Source: Parasedimentitalea huanghaiensis
GTDB taxonomy: Bacteria > Pseudomonadota > Alphaproteobacteria > Rhodobacterales > Rhodobacteraceae
Length of the DNA stretch: 64,000 bases
Assembly (NCBI RefSeq): GCF_009753675.1
Contig: NZ_WQLV01000006.1
Coordinates: 1 to 64,000 of the forward strand
Reading direction: 5' to 3'
In this document: positions 8,784 to 18,096 of the stretch, one piece after another
How positions within the stretch are numbered: the first letter of the stretch is position 1
Layout: each line of letters starts with the position of its first letter
Notes under the pieces: model-generated
Databases searched by the model: none
What the model was told of the DNA's origin: nothing
What the model saw: the letters and a program-made list of their open reading frames with translations, nothing else
Program-made: the position numbers and the translations under genes

Positions 8784-9500
8784 CTAGCAGCCCGGGCTTT
8801 TGCGGGCGCCCTGCTGTTGGTTAAACAATAGCCTGAGGTTTCTTTTGATCAGGTTGGTCCAAATCAAAAACGGCAAGCCACGAAAGAAATCACCGGCAGA
8901 TCCGCGTCCTGCCCGACCCAAGGTTTTCAGGGCGATCGGTGGCAAGGCTGGGCGAAAATAGCTTTTAACGCGCACAGGTTTCCCCGCAATCAACGCCGCA
9001 AGCGCTTTGCGCGTGGCAGACGGGTTGTTCCACTCGGCCTGGAACCGAACGCAGCCTTTGCGGTCGATGATGAAGACAGCATTGGGCATGCTGCCATATC
9101 CCAAATGCGCCGCCCCTTCGAAATCATCCACAAAAACGGTCCGGGTTTCACCGTCCTCACTTTTGAGCCGGGTTGCGCAAGCAAGTTTATCGTCAAAATT
9201 CTGATGACCCGGAATGTCCACACCCGGGTGCGCCTCGCGGACATAAAGCACCGCGGAACTGATCTGTGGGAATTCTTGCTGCAGTGGTTGCATGATCCCC
9301 CGACGACTTTGAAACAGTGGGCAAGTGATGCTACCTATTTCAAGAACCAAAAAATCACCCTCAAAATCGAGCAATCGCTTCGTCCGTCCATCGCTTGTCG
9401 TGAGTTCAAAATCAGGGGCCTTTTGCCCAACAACAGGGCCTTCGACCGTATCGAAATCATAGTCGTCCGGCGAAAATTCATCATAATTATAGCTTGGCAT
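8784..9500 (-). CDS. deiodinase-like redoxin domain protein
   Basis: A 238-residue thioredoxin-fold protein resembling the iodothyronine deiodinase/AhpC-TSA group. After GQKAPDFELTTSDG the active-site stretch is LEIGSITCPLF, where Cys60 occupies the position held by selenocysteine in animal deiodinases. Later MPNAVFIIDRKGCVRFQAEW is the usual redoxin strand pair. The C-terminal 50 residues are basic and not part of the fold. The bacterial substrate is unknown. Its ATG and ribosome site (GGAGACCC) lie inside the end of the upstream MarR gene, a 14-base overlap, so the two are co-expressed. Confidence 0.78.
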   Translation of the reverse strand: MPSYNYDEFSPDDYDFDTVEGPVVGQKAPDFELTTSDGRTKRLLDFEGDFLVLEIGSITCPLFQSRRGIMQPLQQEFPQISSAVLYVREAHPGVDIPGHQNFDDKLACATRLKSEDGETRTVFVDDFEGAAHLGYGSMPNAVFIIDRKGCVRFQAEWNNPSATRKALAALIAGKPVRVKSYFRPALPPIALKTLGRAGRGSAGDFFRGLPFLIWTNLIKRNLRLLFNQQQGARKSPGC

Positions 9501-9963
9501 CTTGGGTCTCCTTTTTGCTGCTCGAAGACAGGTCAGCGCCTTGCAGGCTTGATGTCATCCTTTTGAGCACTGCGAGAGTGATTTGGGCATCATCATCACT
9601 TATCCCGCCCATGGCATCACCAATGAGCCCCTTTGCGATGGGGGCCAGTTTGGCGAACAGGCTGTGCCCGGACGCGCTGAGTTCGATAACCATCCTTCGA
9701 CGATCGGATTCATTTGGGATCCGGTTGACCAGACCTTTACGGACCATCCCATCAACCAAACGCGTGACAGTTGTGCGATCCTTCGAGGTGATCTCAGCAA
9801 TTTCACTGGGGGCCTTTGCCCCGCCTTCGTTGAGGAGCAGCAAAAGCGCCCACTCTTCCGGGCTGACCTCAAAACCCGCCGCGCCAAAGCGCGCAACAAT
9901 TTCTTTGCGGGTAAGAAAGCCTAGCCGGTTCACCCAGTGTAGGATCTGTTGTTCGTAGTTCAT
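9487..9963 (-). CDS. MarR family transcriptional regulator
   Basis: A 158-residue winged-helix regulator. The recognition region KAPSEIAEITSKDRTTVTRLVDGMVRKGLVNR and the wing (NESDRRRMVIELSASG) are typical MarR. Such proteins usually repress a linked gene until a phenolic ligand or oxidant is bound. The gene overlaps the downstream deiodinase-like redoxin by 14 bases, so that gene is the obvious target. It is divergent from a lipoprotein gene. ATG at 9963 (MNYEQQ) fits better than a start six codons upstream. Confidence 0.9.
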   Translation of the reverse strand: MNYEQQILHWVNRLGFLTRKEIVARFGAAGFEVSPEEWALLLLLNEGGAKAPSEIAEITSKDRTTVTRLVDGMVRKGLVNRIPNESDRRRMVIELSASGHSLFAKLAPIAKGLIGDAMGGISDDDAQITLAVLKRMTSSLQGADLSSSSKKETQDAKL

Positions 9964-10077
9964 AATAGATGTATAGCACAACTATTGCTATTTACAACCT
10001 GAAACGCCTTGTGTTGGTCGCAGCTACTCCGCATGTTGCGAACAAGCACTGGGCGAAGTGGCGTTGAGCAGGACAAG

Positions 10078-10644
10078 ATGAAACGGCTGATTTCTATAAT
10101 GATCGGGTTTGGCGCCCTGATGCTGAGCGGCTGCGCCGCGCCGGTTGCCACGTCCAACGACCCCGTTGGTGAGCTGACACTGGCAATTCAGGCGCTCGAC
10201 CCCGATGTGGACCCGGTCGAAGCCCGCCGCGCCGCCGAGATTTCATACAGCTATTCGACTCGGTTGGCACAGGATTATGGCGTCACCACCGCGCCACTGG
10301 TGCACAACAGCAAGGTCAATGCCGGGATCAAGGACCGGGGGCTGTGTTATCATTACGCTGAGGACATGCAGACCCGGTTGAACCAGGAAGAGTTCAAAAC
10401 CCTGGTAATGCTACGCGCTATTGCCGAGCCCAAAGTTGCATTCCTGATCGACCACAGCACCGCGGTGATCGCCGCGCGCGGGAATGACATCTATGATGGT
10501 GTCGTTCTGGACGCCTGGCGCAATGGTGGGGAATTGTTCTGGTCACCAACGGTGGAGGACACCCGGTATAACTGGGAACCCCGGATGCGGGTGCTGGAAA
10601 GGAAGTGGGAGGAGCGGGTAGCTAGGGAGGCGGTTGCGGGGTAA
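10078..10644 (+). CDS. predicted lipoprotein of unknown function
   Basis: A 188-residue protein with a lipoprotein signal: positive start (MKRL), hydrophobic core and lipobox LSGC with Cys19. The mature part has no family I can name with certainty; a conserved-looking core reads GLCYHYAEDMQTRL and later DGVVLDAWRNGG, which resembles small exported proteins of Rhodobacteraceae. It stands alone, divergent from the MarR gene. A periplasmic, membrane-tethered location follows from the lipobox; the function is unknown. Confidence 0.75.
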   Translation: MKRLISIMIGFGALMLSGCAAPVATSNDPVGELTLAIQALDPDVDPVEARRAAEISYSYSTRLAQDYGVTTAPLVHNSKVNAGIKDRGLCYHYAEDMQTRLNQEEFKTLVMLRAIAEPKVAFLIDHSTAVIAARGNDIYDGVVLDAWRNGGELFWSPTVEDTRYNWEPRMRVLERKWEERVAREAVAG

Positions 10645-10728
10645 GAACAAAGCAGCTGATGCAACCGACCGCTTGTCGTTATTGCATTTTCAACTAAAGC
10701 TGCCGCGCGTTTCCTATAATCAACATGG

Positions 10729-11241
10729 CTAGATTAATGGATCATACGACCACTGCAGAAGGGCTTGGCGTTGCCGTGGCCTGCAAAAGATGTCAGCAGG
10801 TTCGCAATTGGCACGGATTTGACCTGCATGGCGAGAAAATGCACGCCATCGTTTGATCTGTATTGAATCTACCTCCGGGAGACGGCGACCAAGGTAATAG
10901 CGACAGTACCATTGGAACCAGCCCCTTGGGTCGGGGCCGAAAATCCAGCCCTTTTGTTGCCACACCGAAAGTGGTTGCCGGCTTTTTACACCAAAGTAAT
11001 TCAGGGAAGCATTCGAACGGGCGCTGATTTTTGCATTGCTAAACCAATCAGAAGGAAATTCGTTGCGACAATCGTTGCAGTACTTGCCTTCAAAGACACC
11101 CATCTCGAGCATTTGCTGCGGGCTGTAGACAGGGGTGAATTCAGGTGCAAAATCTTGACCAATAGGTGCTACTAATTGGTACTGATAGTTCACCTGCATC
11201 GTGTCGCAGACTTTAATAGTATTTCCAATGGACGTAACCAA
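10729..11241 (-). CDS. conserved hypothetical protein with CxxC motif
   Basis: A 170-residue protein if it starts at the TTG at 11241, which has AAGGGG 8 bases upstream; an ATG at 11199 gives 156 residues but a weaker ribosome site. Residues 53-60 hold KYCNDCRNE. The second half (GWFQWYCRYYLGRRLPEVD, then RRKRW-like basic residues and a Cys near NCEPADIFCRPRQRQALLQW) is rich in Trp, Arg and Cys and looks like a conserved nucleic-acid- or metal-binding core, though I know of no assigned function. It stands between a lipoprotein gene and the XRE regulator. Confidence 0.68.
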   Translation of the reverse strand: MVTSIGNTIKVCDTMQVNYQYQLVAPIGQDFAPEFTPVYSPQQMLEMGVFEGKYCNDCRNEFPSDWFSNAKISARSNASLNYFGVKSRQPLSVWQQKGWIFGPDPRGWFQWYCRYYLGRRLPEVDSIQIKRWRAFSRHAGQIRANCEPADIFCRPRQRQALLQWSYDPLI

Positions 11242-11288
11242 TTTCTTATACCCCTTCGGATTTCGTTTTCTGAACTAGTGAGCGCGTT

Positions 11289-11885
11289 TTACTTATTCTG
11301 CTGAGACCCAGCCCCCACGACCACAAACACGCTACAAATTTCAGTACCCTGACGCGCATAGCTATGATCAAAATTTGAATCGAAATACATTGAGTCACCT
11401 TCCTCGAGCAGGTGGACTTGATTGTGGATGTAAATTTCTAGAGCGCCACTCAAAACATAGACAACTTCTGCCCCGGCGTGCGCATGTGTTTCGGTCTGAC
11501 CGGAACCAGTAAAATCCGCTACATACGCCTCAATATTTCGATCTAACACTGGAAAATCCAAACTTTCGAAATGAAACTTTGGCCGCCCTTCAGACGTATT
11601 GGGCAACCTTAGTCTGTCCTCTTTACGGACCACTGCAAGGGCAGGTTTTTGACTAACAGGCTTGAAGAAATGTTCGAGCCCAACACCAAACACCATCGAA
11701 ATACGCAAAAGAGTGGGAAGCGTCGGGAAGACATGCCCACGCTCAATCCGAGAGAGCATACCAGCTGATAACCCGGTATGTTTACCCAATTGCTCAAGCC
11801 CAAGCTGTTTTTGTGTGCGCAATTCGCGAATCGCTGCGCCGATCCCATATGCCTCGAGGCCTTCATTAAGCGTGTCCGATAACAT
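11289..11885 (-). CDS. XRE-family regulator with C-terminal cupin domain
   Basis: A 198-residue protein. An N-terminal Cro/CI helix-turn-helix (LGLEQLGKHTGLSAGMLSRIERG, about residues 25-48) is followed by a cupin_2 sensor domain with HAHAGAEVVYVLSG and EGDSMYFDSNFDHSY. Regulators of this layout control amino-acid, polyamine or sugar metabolism genes in response to a small ligand. ATG at 11885 has GGGAG 7 bases upstream; another ATG lies 11 codons earlier. It is divergent from the fasciclin gene, with a 171-base gap, and may regulate it. Confidence 0.88.
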   Translation of the reverse strand: MLSDTLNEGLEAYGIGAAIRELRTQKQLGLEQLGKHTGLSAGMLSRIERGHVFPTLPTLLRISMVFGVGLEHFFKPVSQKPALAVVRKEDRLRLPNTSEGRPKFHFESLDFPVLDRNIEAYVADFTGSGQTETHAHAGAEVVYVLSGALEIYIHNQVHLLEEGDSMYFDSNFDHSYARQGTEICSVFVVVGAGSQQNK

Positions 11886-12056
11886 AGCGCTGCTCCCTAA
11901 TTGTATATCGCGCAACATCCCACACGACTTTTGACCCTAGTGCAATAATATTGAATTTAGTGAAATTTGCAGTTGATGCAAATAATTTTATCTTGGATCA
12001 ACTACCTATCGCAAACGCTTTAACCTGAAAGCCCTAAGTCAAGTAAGGAAGATAAA

Positions 12057-12578
12057 ATGACCGTTCAAAACCTAAAAGCAGTCGCTTTGACGTCCGCAAT
12101 TGCATTAGCGCTGTCTTTTGGCGCAGCCAATTCAGCTGATATCGTCGATACAGCTGTAGATGCAGGACAGTTTTCAACACTTGCTGCTGCTTTAGGTGCA
12201 GCCGGGCTGGTTGATACCCTGAAAGGTGAGGGGCCCTTTACAGTATACGCCCCAACTGATGCGGCGTTTGCGGCCCTTCCTGAGGGAACTGTCGAGACAC
12301 TGATGAAGCCAGAAAACAAAGACCAGCTAACCAATGTGCTGCTGTATCATGTGGATGACCGCAAGCTGACCGCCGACATGTTTCCCCACGGCTCAACATT
12401 TTTCAAACCGATTTTGGCCAGTGAGCGGATCTGTATCAACAATAGCGCAGGCAGCGTGACAATTGCAGACGGATCGGGCGAAGTTGCAACTGTTGTTGTG
12501 GCCAACATCACCGCTGACAACGGCGTGATACATGTCGTCGACAAAGTTCTTTTGCCAGGTACGCGCCCGTCTTGCTAG
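12057..12578 (+). CDS. secreted fasciclin (FAS1) domain protein
   Basis: A 173-residue protein with a signal peptide (cleavage near AANSA, residue 26) and one FAS1 domain. The two family motifs are clear: FTVYAPTDAAFAALP (H1) and the later VVVANITADNGVIHVVDKVLLP (H2). Bacterial FAS1 proteins are exported adhesion or surface proteins. AAGGA precedes the ATG. The gene is divergent from the XRE-cupin regulator and convergent with clpB. Confidence 0.9.
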   Translation: MTVQNLKAVALTSAIALALSFGAANSADIVDTAVDAGQFSTLAAALGAAGLVDTLKGEGPFTVYAPTDAAFAALPEGTVETLMKPENKDQLTNVLLYHVDDRKLTADMFPHGSTFFKPILASERICINNSAGSVTIADGSGEVATVVVANITADNGVIHVVDKVLLPGTRPSC

Positions 12579-12612
12579 AAAATTGACGTCAGTCCTTGCT
12601 AAAACTAAAAGA

Positions 12613-12634
12613 GGCCCGCCATTTCTGACGGGCC
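12613..12634 (-). terminator. terminator of clpB, possibly bidirectional
   Basis: Arms GGCCCG (12613-12618) and CGGGCC (12629-12634), extended by further CA/TG pairing, form a hairpin between the convergent fasciclin and clpB genes. Read on the minus strand it is followed by TCTTTTAGTTTT, a good intrinsic terminator for clpB. Confidence 0.7.
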
Positions 12635-12643
12635 ACTCATTCT

Positions 12644-15262
<2,619 letters not shown>

Positions 15263-15341
15263 TTGTCTCTCCTTTTAACAAGCGCCCTAAAAATGTGGAA
15301 CGCCCGCTAGGCAGCGCGTCCCGAATTGGGCCTCAAACATC

Positions 15342-15370
15342 AATGTGGGAAGTCCCGCCTCCCCTTCAAG
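15342..15370 (-). promoter_or_regulatory. candidate heat-shock (RpoH) promoter of clpB
   Basis: On the minus strand CTTGAA (15370-15365) is separated by 15 bases from CCCACATT (15349-15342). This is close to the sigma-32 consensus CTTGAA / CCCCATNT with its usual spacing, and clpB is a classical RpoH target. The call rests on motif match alone. Confidence 0.5.
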
Positions 15371-15494
15371 TGGTATAGTCCACTAAAAAGATGAGAAAAC
15401 TACTGACAGAAGTCATTCCTTTTTGTTCCTCATGAAGGTCACAGTTCCGCCGGCATTCAAGAGCAGCCTGAAAAGATCAAAACAGGAGGCTGCC

Positions 15495-15752
15495 ATGCTA
15501 GTGACTGACATCGAAGTGACCCATTACCACTATGACAATCATCACGCGCGACATTGCGCCAACGTAGTGCTATCGCTGATTGACCGGACTGTTAATCTGT
15601 ACTGTCAGATCAATTTGCCCCCCTATGAAAACACAGAAGACCGTGATCGAGGCTTTGCGCACGAAGCGGCGCGCCAATTGAAGCGCATGCCCGAGTTCCG
15701 CTCAGGCCACCAGGAACTGCAGCTGGCGGATCACTTGGTCAGCAGACACTGA
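15495..15752 (+). CDS. small hypothetical protein
   Basis: An 85-residue protein with an excellent ribosome site (AGGAGG 5 bases before the ATG). It is rich in His, Asp and Arg (THYHYDNHHARHCANVV near the start) and has no membrane segment or signal. I do not recognise a family. The frame is open another 24 codons upstream, but no ribosome site supports that. It lies upstream of a broken methyltransferase gene in the same reading frame, 45 bases apart, with a hairpin between. Confidence 0.65.
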   Translation: MLVTDIEVTHYHYDNHHARHCANVVLSLIDRTVNLYCQINLPPYENTEDRDRGFAHEAARQLKRMPEFRSGHQELQLADHLVSRH

Positions 15753-15774
15753 TCGGGTAACTGTCGACAATTCT

Positions 15775-15796
15775 CCGCCAGTACCGATACTGGCGG
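15775..15796 (+). terminator. perfect hairpin directly before the methyltransferase pseudogene
   Basis: Arms CCGCCAGTA (15775-15783) and TACTGGCGG (15788-15796) are perfect 9-base complements around a 4-base loop. The right arm ends 2 bases before the ATG at 15798 and would bury any ribosome site. It is either the 3' hairpin of the 85-residue gene or a translation-limiting structure. Confidence 0.5.
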
Positions 15797-15797
15797 T

Positions 15798-16499
15798 ATG
15801 ACATCACTGCGAGATATACGCGAGCGGAGCACCCTTTGGGATATTTTGGAAGGGCAGCCGCAACACATTGGGCTGGCGATACTGCTGGTTGTCGGCGCCA
15901 GTTCTTTATTGGATAGGTCATCGTAAGCATCCTATCTGTTAGGATACAGTTCCGCAGGATGGGCCACGCTCTCGATCGGGCTTGCAGTGATCCATCAGGT
16001 CATCGTGGCCATAGTTTTTCGCCTACAGCTACACCGTAACCTGTTTACACGCTGGTTTGATAATCGCGACATGGCGGTCTGGAGGTTGATTTTCCTGCCT
16101 CTGCTGATCGCTCGTCCAATCACCGTGTTATTGGTGGCATGGACAGACGCTGCTGGCATAACTGGGGTTCGCCTCATTGAACTGTTGGCCGGGACAGCAT
16201 TGCTAACATTAGCGATTTGGGCCATGCATTCGGTCTTTGTGCATTTCACCCTGCGCCGTGCCCTAGGTGGAGATCACTTCAGAGATACCTATGCCTCTAT
16301 GCCCTTGGTCAACAAAGGTGTTTTCAAATACACATCAAACGGCATGTATGGCGTTGCGTTCCTAGGATTATGGGGCATTGCTCTGCTGTTTGGTTCGTGG
16401 AATGCACTGATACTGGCGCTGTTCCAGCAGTGTTACATTTGGGTGCATATGTACTGCACCGAGGCCCCCGACATGCGATGGATTTACGGCAAAACGTAA
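15798..16499 (+). pseudogene. phospholipid-methyltransferase-like membrane protein broken by an in-frame stop
   Basis: From ATG 15798 to the stop at 16499 runs one 233-codon frame interrupted only by TAA at codon 43 (15924-15926). Both sides read as one coherent polytopic membrane protein: a first hydrophobic helix (IGLAILLVVGASSLL) before the stop, and GWATLSIGLAVIHQVIVAIVF directly after it. The C-terminal part (GVFKYTSNGMYGVAFLGLWG, then WVHMYCTEAPDMRWIYG) resembles the PEMT/isoprenylcysteine-methyltransferase superfamily, whose members methylate lipids using S-adenosylmethionine. The part after the stop has only a GTG at 15987 without a ribosome site, so it is probably not translated. A sequencing error at 15924 is possible. 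Confidence 0.7.
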
Positions 16500-16564
16500 C
16501 CCCTTGTGCCAAGGCGCTGGTGCCCATAAACAGGCGCGACCCCACCAGAACCGGAGCTGCCCCC

Positions 16565-17260
16565 ATGTCTGACGACCGTTTGATTGTTGCAATGGATGTC
16601 CCCAACGCCGTGCAAGGTTTGCAATTGGCCGAGCAATTAGGTGACGCCGTATCATTCTACAAAATCGGACTGGGGATGCTGACCGGTGGTGGTTTGGCAC
16701 TGGCCAATGAGCTGAAGCACGAAATGGGCAAACGCATTTTCCTGGACATGAAGCTGTTCGACATCAGCGCCACCGTCGAAAAAGCAGTACGTGGTCTGGC
16801 ACAATTTGATCTCGACTTCCTGACTGTGCATGGCGACCCGTCTGTGGTGGAAGCCGCCAAACAGGGTGCCGCTGGCAAAGACATGAAAATATTAGCGGTC
16901 ACCATCCTGACCTCTTTGGACCGGCAGGATCTTGACGCCGCACTGATCAAAGACGGCGACGTACAAGATCTGGTGCTGGAACGCGCCAGCCGCGCCTTTG
17001 CCGCAGGGGCCGATGGCGTCATTGCTTCCCCACATGAAGCCGCGCTAATCCGCGCCCTGCCCGAAGCTGCGGGCCGATTGATCGTGACACCCGGTGTCCG
17101 ACCCGCAGGGGCTGATCTGGGGGACCAGAAACGGGTTGCAACGCCGGCAAGTGCAATCGCAAATGGTGCGGATCACATCGTTGTAGGCCGCCCGGTTTGG
17201 CAAGCAAAAGATCCGAGCGCCGCAGCACAAGACATCCTGAACGAGATCAAAAACACCTAA
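16565..17260 (+). CDS. pyrF: orotidine 5'-phosphate decarboxylase
   Basis: A 231-residue TIM-barrel enzyme converting OMP to UMP, the last step of pyrimidine synthesis. The N-terminal DRLIVAMDVPN and the catalytic KIGL and FLDMKLFDIS segments are present; the final FDI is usually followed by P rather than S, a mild variation. The C-terminal phosphate loop region IVTPGVRPAGADLGDQKRV and IVVGRPVWQAKDP fits. ATG at 16565 matches the conserved start. It stands alone, downstream of the broken methyltransferase gene. Confidence 0.96.
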   Translation: MSDDRLIVAMDVPNAVQGLQLAEQLGDAVSFYKIGLGMLTGGGLALANELKHEMGKRIFLDMKLFDISATVEKAVRGLAQFDLDFLTVHGDPSVVEAAKQGAAGKDMKILAVTILTSLDRQDLDAALIKDGDVQDLVLERASRAFAAGADGVIASPHEAALIRALPEAAGRLIVTPGVRPAGADLGDQKRVATPASAIANGADHIVVGRPVWQAKDPSAAAQDILNEIKNT

Positions 17261-17310
17261 ATTCAGGGTAAGCGCCTAATTTGTAGGCAAAATAAAAACT
17301 TCACTCAGAC

Positions 17311-17345
17311 GCGCCGAATCTCGGAAACGGAAGACGATTCGGCGC
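17311..17345 (+). terminator. inverted repeat 50 bases after pyrF
   Basis: Arms GCGCCGAATC (17311-17320) and GATTCGGCGC (17336-17345) are perfect 10-base complements with a 15-base loop. Position suggests a pyrF 3' structure, though no T tract follows. Confidence 0.45.
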
Positions 17346-17554
17346 AGTTGACCCAACGTCAACCCCTTCTTAGAAAACGAAATATCAGCGTAAAACACCT
17401 AAGGCGCGCCATATTGTCTCTGTGCCGGCAAAGGCACATTTTCCATGCTCAATTAAGGCATCAGCAATTCCAGACTAGGTGTTTGCACCAAAATATTAGA
17501 TTTAGACTACAAGACACTCCCCTGATGGGTTCTCTTCCTGAGGCTCATCACCTA

Positions 17555-17584
17555 CCCCCGCTTCAGCAGCGGGGGGATTTTCTT
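17555..17584 (+). terminator. intrinsic terminator
   Basis: Arms CCCCCGCT (17555-17562) and AGCGGGGG (17568-17575) with a 5-base loop, followed by GATTTTCTT. A good intrinsic terminator for plus-strand transcription entering from the pyrF side, sited just before the convergent Nudix gene. Confidence 0.7.
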
Positions 17585-17590
17585 AAAGGG

Positions 17591-17998
17591 TTAGTGTCCT
17601 ATCTCTTCCAAGTACTCACATAGTTGCGCCACAAAATGCGGCACTGCCAGTGGATGGTTGCAATACTCAGCCGACGTCATCAGTTTCCAACCCTGACCTT
17701 CATTTCCAAAACAAACTTGATCAACCACCTCTGCCGGTTGGTGAGAGACGAAGAACCACATTTTCCCGTTTGTTCGCTGGTATTCTTTTGCCCAGATCAG
17801 ATCCGTCTCCTGCAACCGTAGTCCGACTTCTTCATACGTTTCCCGCAATGCACATTGGGCCGGAGTTTCCCCTGTCTCGCGGCCACCACCCGGCAGGTCC
17901 CAATAATTGGGAAACGGAATATCTGGCTTGTCGTCACGCTGGATCACTAACAAGTCGTGACCCAGAAACAACGCCAGTTTTGCACCCGTAAATTCCAT
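17591..17998 (-). CDS. Nudix hydrolase
   Basis: A 135-residue MutT-type pyrophosphohydrolase. The Nudix box is complete (GGGRETGETPAQCALRETYEEVG, residues about 38-60), with all metal-binding glutamates. Substrate cannot be told from sequence; small Nudix proteins clean up oxidised or non-canonical nucleotides or similar diphosphates. ATG at 17998 is the most likely start; an alternative lies 12 codons upstream. It is divergent from dinB, with 98 bases between the starts, which fits a nucleotide-damage context. Confidence 0.9.
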   Translation of the reverse strand: MEFTGAKLALFLGHDLLVIQRDDKPDIPFPNYWDLPGGGRETGETPAQCALRETYEEVGLRLQETDLIWAKEYQRTNGKMWFFVSHQPAEVVDQVCFGNEGQGWKLMTSAEYCNHPLAVPHFVAQLCEYLEEIGH

Positions 17999-18096
17999 GA
18001 TACAATCATTGATACAGCCGCCACATAAAGACAAGACTGCCCAGCCAAGTTAAGCTGCAGAACAAACTCCACTCCCAAGACTTAGATGACATCCCA

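Larger units (their letters stand above)
17261..17590. other. 330-base intergenic region with two hairpins
   Basis: No gene is seen between pyrF and the convergent Nudix gene; a 91-codon plus-strand frame (17348-17623) shows no protein-like character. It contains an inverted repeat at 17311-17345 and an intrinsic terminator at 17555-17584. A small RNA between them cannot be excluded. Confidence 0.5.

Noticed and set aside
15924-15926. Recoding (selenocysteine or pyrrolysine) at the in-frame stop
   Set aside because: The codon is TAA, which is not used for either; a nonsense mutation or sequencing error is simpler.
15987-16499. Intact 170-codon gene starting at GTG 15987
   Set aside because: No ribosome site, and it would lose the first membrane helix that reads in frame upstream.
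17348-17623. 91-codon plus-strand frame after pyrF
   Set aside because: It runs through a terminator hairpin into the convergent Nudix gene and has no protein-like character.
18000-18096. LexA box for dinB
   Set aside because: No GTTC/GAAC pair at the spacing used by alphaproteobacterial LexA was found in the dinB upstream gap.
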